DNA of 13,737 nt, from assembly GCA_029267795.1 (NCBI GenBank), contig JAJUHR010000016.1, positions 1 to 13,737 of the forward strand, in the 5' to 3' direction. Positions 11,816 to 13,737 of this stretch are shown piece after piece. The position numbers and the translations under genes are program-made. Position 1 is the first letter of the stretch, and each line of letters opens with the position of its first letter. A model generated the notes under the pieces. The model was not told where the DNA came from and did not search any database. It saw only the letters and a list, made by a program, of their open reading frames with translations. The DNA comes from Planctomycetota bacterium. GTDB lineage: Bacteria; Planctomycetota; Phycisphaerae; Phycisphaerales; Phycisphaeraceae.

Positions 11816-13737
11816 TTGTCCAACGCGGGTCTGAGTTTATCGTTGTTGCCTGCTCCGCAGCGGTTGCGGTTCACGGGGGCTGTGGTCGATCGGCCCAGGG
11901 GAGTGCTGACCATCGCTGGGTCGGGCAGCGAATTGGCTTGTCGAATCCTGGGTGCGCGGGTGGACGTGCGGATTGTCGGAGCGAATGCGGGGCCATGGTT
12001 GCGGTGCGAGGTTGGGAGGCGGTTGGGGTTCGCCCCCGTGAACGCTGAGCAGTCCTATCGCTTACGGATCGCGCCCCCTGCGGTTGCGGGTGACCCTGCT
12101 GTGGTGATCGAAGCTGCCAGCGAGCAGGGGTTGCGCTATGGACTAGCCACGCTGGTGCAGGTGCTTGCGTGTCCCGGCCTGGGTTTGCCCGGGCTGGAGA
12201 TCGAAGACTGGCCCAGCTTCGCCCACCGGGGGGTGATGCTAGACGTGTCGCGCGACCGGGTGCCGACGATGGCCCACCTGGAGGGCACGGTGGACCTGCT
12301 GGCGTCGCTGAAGATCAACCACCTGCAGTTGTATACCGAGCACACGTTCGCTTACCACGGCCACGAGGAAGTCTGGCGCGGGTGTTCTCCGATCACGGCC
12401 GAGGAGGTCCGCCTGCTCGACGCGTACTGCCGGTGGCGCGGGGTGGTGCTGGGGGCGAACCAGAATTGCTTTGGGCATCTGACGGCGTGGCTGCGGCACC
12501 GGCGGTATGCGCCGCTGGCGGAGACCCGCGGCCGGTGGTGGTTCGACGCGGGCGATCACCAGGTACCGCGTGAGGGTCCGTTCAGCCTGTGCCCGGTGGA
12601 CCCCGGATCGATCGGGCTGGTGGAGGAGTGGTTGGACCAGCTGCTTCCGAATTTCTCCAGCGGGTTGGTCAACATCGGCTGCGACGAGACGTTCGACGTG
12701 GGTTATGGCCGCTCGGCGGAGGAGGTGGCCCGGCGGGGGCGTGCTGCGGTGTATTTCGATTTTGTTCACAAGGTCGCTGAGGCGGCGCGGCGCCGGGGTT
12801 TTCGGCCGATGTTCTGGTCCGACATCGCCCTGCACCACCCCGGGTCGGTCCACCTGGTTCCCCGGGACATGATCGCGCTGGCATGGGGGTACGAGCCGGA
12901 CGCTCCTTTTAGCCGTTGGTGCGAGCGGCTGGGGCGTGCGGGGTGCGAGGTGTGGGTGTGTCCCGGCACGAGCTCGTGGTGCAGCATTGTCGGTCGCACG
13001 ACCGAACGCCGCGCCAACCTTGCCGCCGCTGCGGAACAAGGCGTGGCTCACGGCGCGAGGGGGTATCTGATCACCGACTGGGGCGACCACGGTCACCGCC
13101 AGCAGTGGCCGATCACGTTGCACGCGCTGGCGGAGGGGGCGAACGCCGCGTGGAACGCCGGTGCGGCGCGGTCCTTCGACCCGCGGGCCGCGGCGTGGCA
13201 TGCCTTCGGCGATGCGACGGGAGGCGTGGGCCCCTGGCTGGACGAGCTGGGGGACGTCGACCGGGAGATTCGGCTTGTCGCGGGGCCGCCGGGGCCTGAG
13301 GGGGTACCGAGGCCGCTGCGCAATATGTCGGCGCTCTTCAGCGACTTGCAGACCCCTTTTGGAAAGGACCCTCGGCCGGGGAGCGTGGAGCAGTGGCGGG
13401 GGGTGCTGGCTCGCCTGGACGGGTCAGCCGGCCGGGTGCCGAGCGGGCTCGATCCGCTGACCCAACGCGAGCTGGTGCACACGCTGGCTGTGGCCAGGCT
13501 GGCGGCTCAGCGGGCGGTCCTTCGACGCACCCCCGGAACCCCCGCCCCCGGAAGAGCTGGAAATCCCGAAGCCCTTGGGACCCCCGAAGCTCTCGACCCG
13601 GTGGTGAAGCGGCGATTGTGCGAACAACTCGACCACGTTATAGCGGAGCACCGGGCGTTGTGGCTGCAGCGATCCCGTCCCGGCGGGCTGGACCATAGCT
13701 GCGGGTACTATCAAAAAGTCCTCGATGGTCTGGGCCC
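11816..13737 (+). CDS. GH20-like beta-N-acetylhexosaminidase, 3' end outside the window
   Basis: The frame is open from the symporter end to the last base, about 640 codons, without a stop. No ATG precedes the conserved region; TTG 11816 is proposed because AGGCGGG stands six bases upstream and SLLPAPQRLRF follows, like other family N-termini. TTG 11777 or GTG 11882 are alternatives. Residues 75-132 resemble the non-catalytic GH20b domain (EQGLRYGLATLVQVL, LEIEDWPSF). The barrel begins with HRGVMLDVSRDRVPT (137-151); Asp290-Glu291 in NIGCDETFDVG are the expected polariser and acid; FWSD (332-335), AWGYEP (355-360) and ITDWGDHG (418-425) are later active-site strands. SRPGGLDHS near 619-627 suggests the C-terminus is close. 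These enzymes remove terminal N-acetylhexosamines. No signal peptide is seen, so cytoplasmic action on sugars imported by the upstream symporter is likely. Residues 571-594 are an odd Pro/Gly-rich insert. Confidence 0.8.
   Translation, partial: MSNAGLSLSLLPAPQRLRFTGAVVDRPRGVLTIAGSGSELACRILGARVDVRIVGANAGPWLRCEVGRRLGFAPVNAEQSYRLRIAPPAVAGDPAVVIEAASEQGLRYGLATLVQVLACPGLGLPGLEIEDWPSFAHRGVMLDVSRDRVPTMAHLEGTVDLLASLKINHLQLYTEHTFAYHGHEEVWRGCSPITAEEVRLLDAYCRWRGVVLGANQNCFGHLTAWLRHRRYAPLAETRGRWWFDAGDHQVPREGPFSLCPVDPGSIGLVEEWLDQLLPNFSSGLVNIGCDETFDVGYGRSAEEVARRGRAAVYFDFVHKVAEAARRRGFRPMFWSDIALHHPGSVHLVPRDMIALAWGYEPDAPFSRWCERLGRAGCEVWVCPGTSSWCSIVGRTTERRANLAAAAEQGVAHGARGYLITDWGDHGHRQQWPITLHALAEGANAAWNAGAARSFDPRAAAWHAFGDATGGVGPWLDELGDVDREIRLVAGPPGPEGVPRPLRNMSALFSDLQTPFGKDPRPGSVEQWRGVLARLDGSAGRVPSGLDPLTQRELVHTLAVARLAAQRAVLRRTPGTPAPGRAGNPEALGTPEALDPVVKRRLCEQLDHVIAEHRALWLQRSRPGGLDHSCGYYQKVLDGLG

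Noticed and set aside
12239..13201. A 320-codon minus-strand frame inside the GH20-like gene
   Set aside because: No recognisable motifs, and the plus-strand frame carries the GH20-like active-site motifs throughout.

Overview
The window is GC-rich, tightly coding DNA from a bacterium. The gene set suggests a planctomycete, perhaps of the Phycisphaerae: an HU-like protein with a Lys/Gly/Ser-rich N-terminal extension, a small stand-alone LuxR-type regulator, a symporter next to a family 20 glycosidase, a planctomycete-like aminotransferase and intergenic palindromic repeats. This placement is an inference from gene flavour; no rRNA or other marker is present.

Layout. Positions 1-153 are the tail of a sigma-54-type response regulator (Fis-like helix-turn-helix). 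A short repeat-bearing gap follows. On the minus strand, a class-III aminotransferase (argD-like, 1367-2644) is followed after 44 bases by a putative lipoprotein gene (345-1322). Divergent to argD lies a membrane protein gene (2763-3836). It reads as the membrane part of a copper-type P1B ATPase with the catalytic domains missing and the CPC motif changed to GPG. An HU-family gene (4003-4356, minus) and dnaK (4998-6908, plus) are divergent around a 640-base gap. An 800-base gap after dnaK holds a cluster of palindromic repeats and three intrinsic terminators. Next comes a short LuxR-type regulator (7710-8024, minus). Last is a plus-strand run of four closely spaced genes: a DUF423 membrane protein, a ClC-type chloride transporter, a sodium/solute symporter, and a GH20-like hexosaminidase that runs off the end of the window.

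How the genes fit together. The symporter and the glycosidase probably form an uptake-and-hydrolysis pair for an N-acetylhexosamine-containing sugar; the glycosidase has no visible signal peptide, so it probably acts in the cytoplasm. argD would serve arginine/ornithine synthesis. dnaK stands without grpE or dnaJ. The observations most worth a second look are the ATPase-like protein without catalytic domains, the palindrome family with changing stems but a constant 3-base loop and flank, and a stretch inside the GH20 gene that reads better in another frame.
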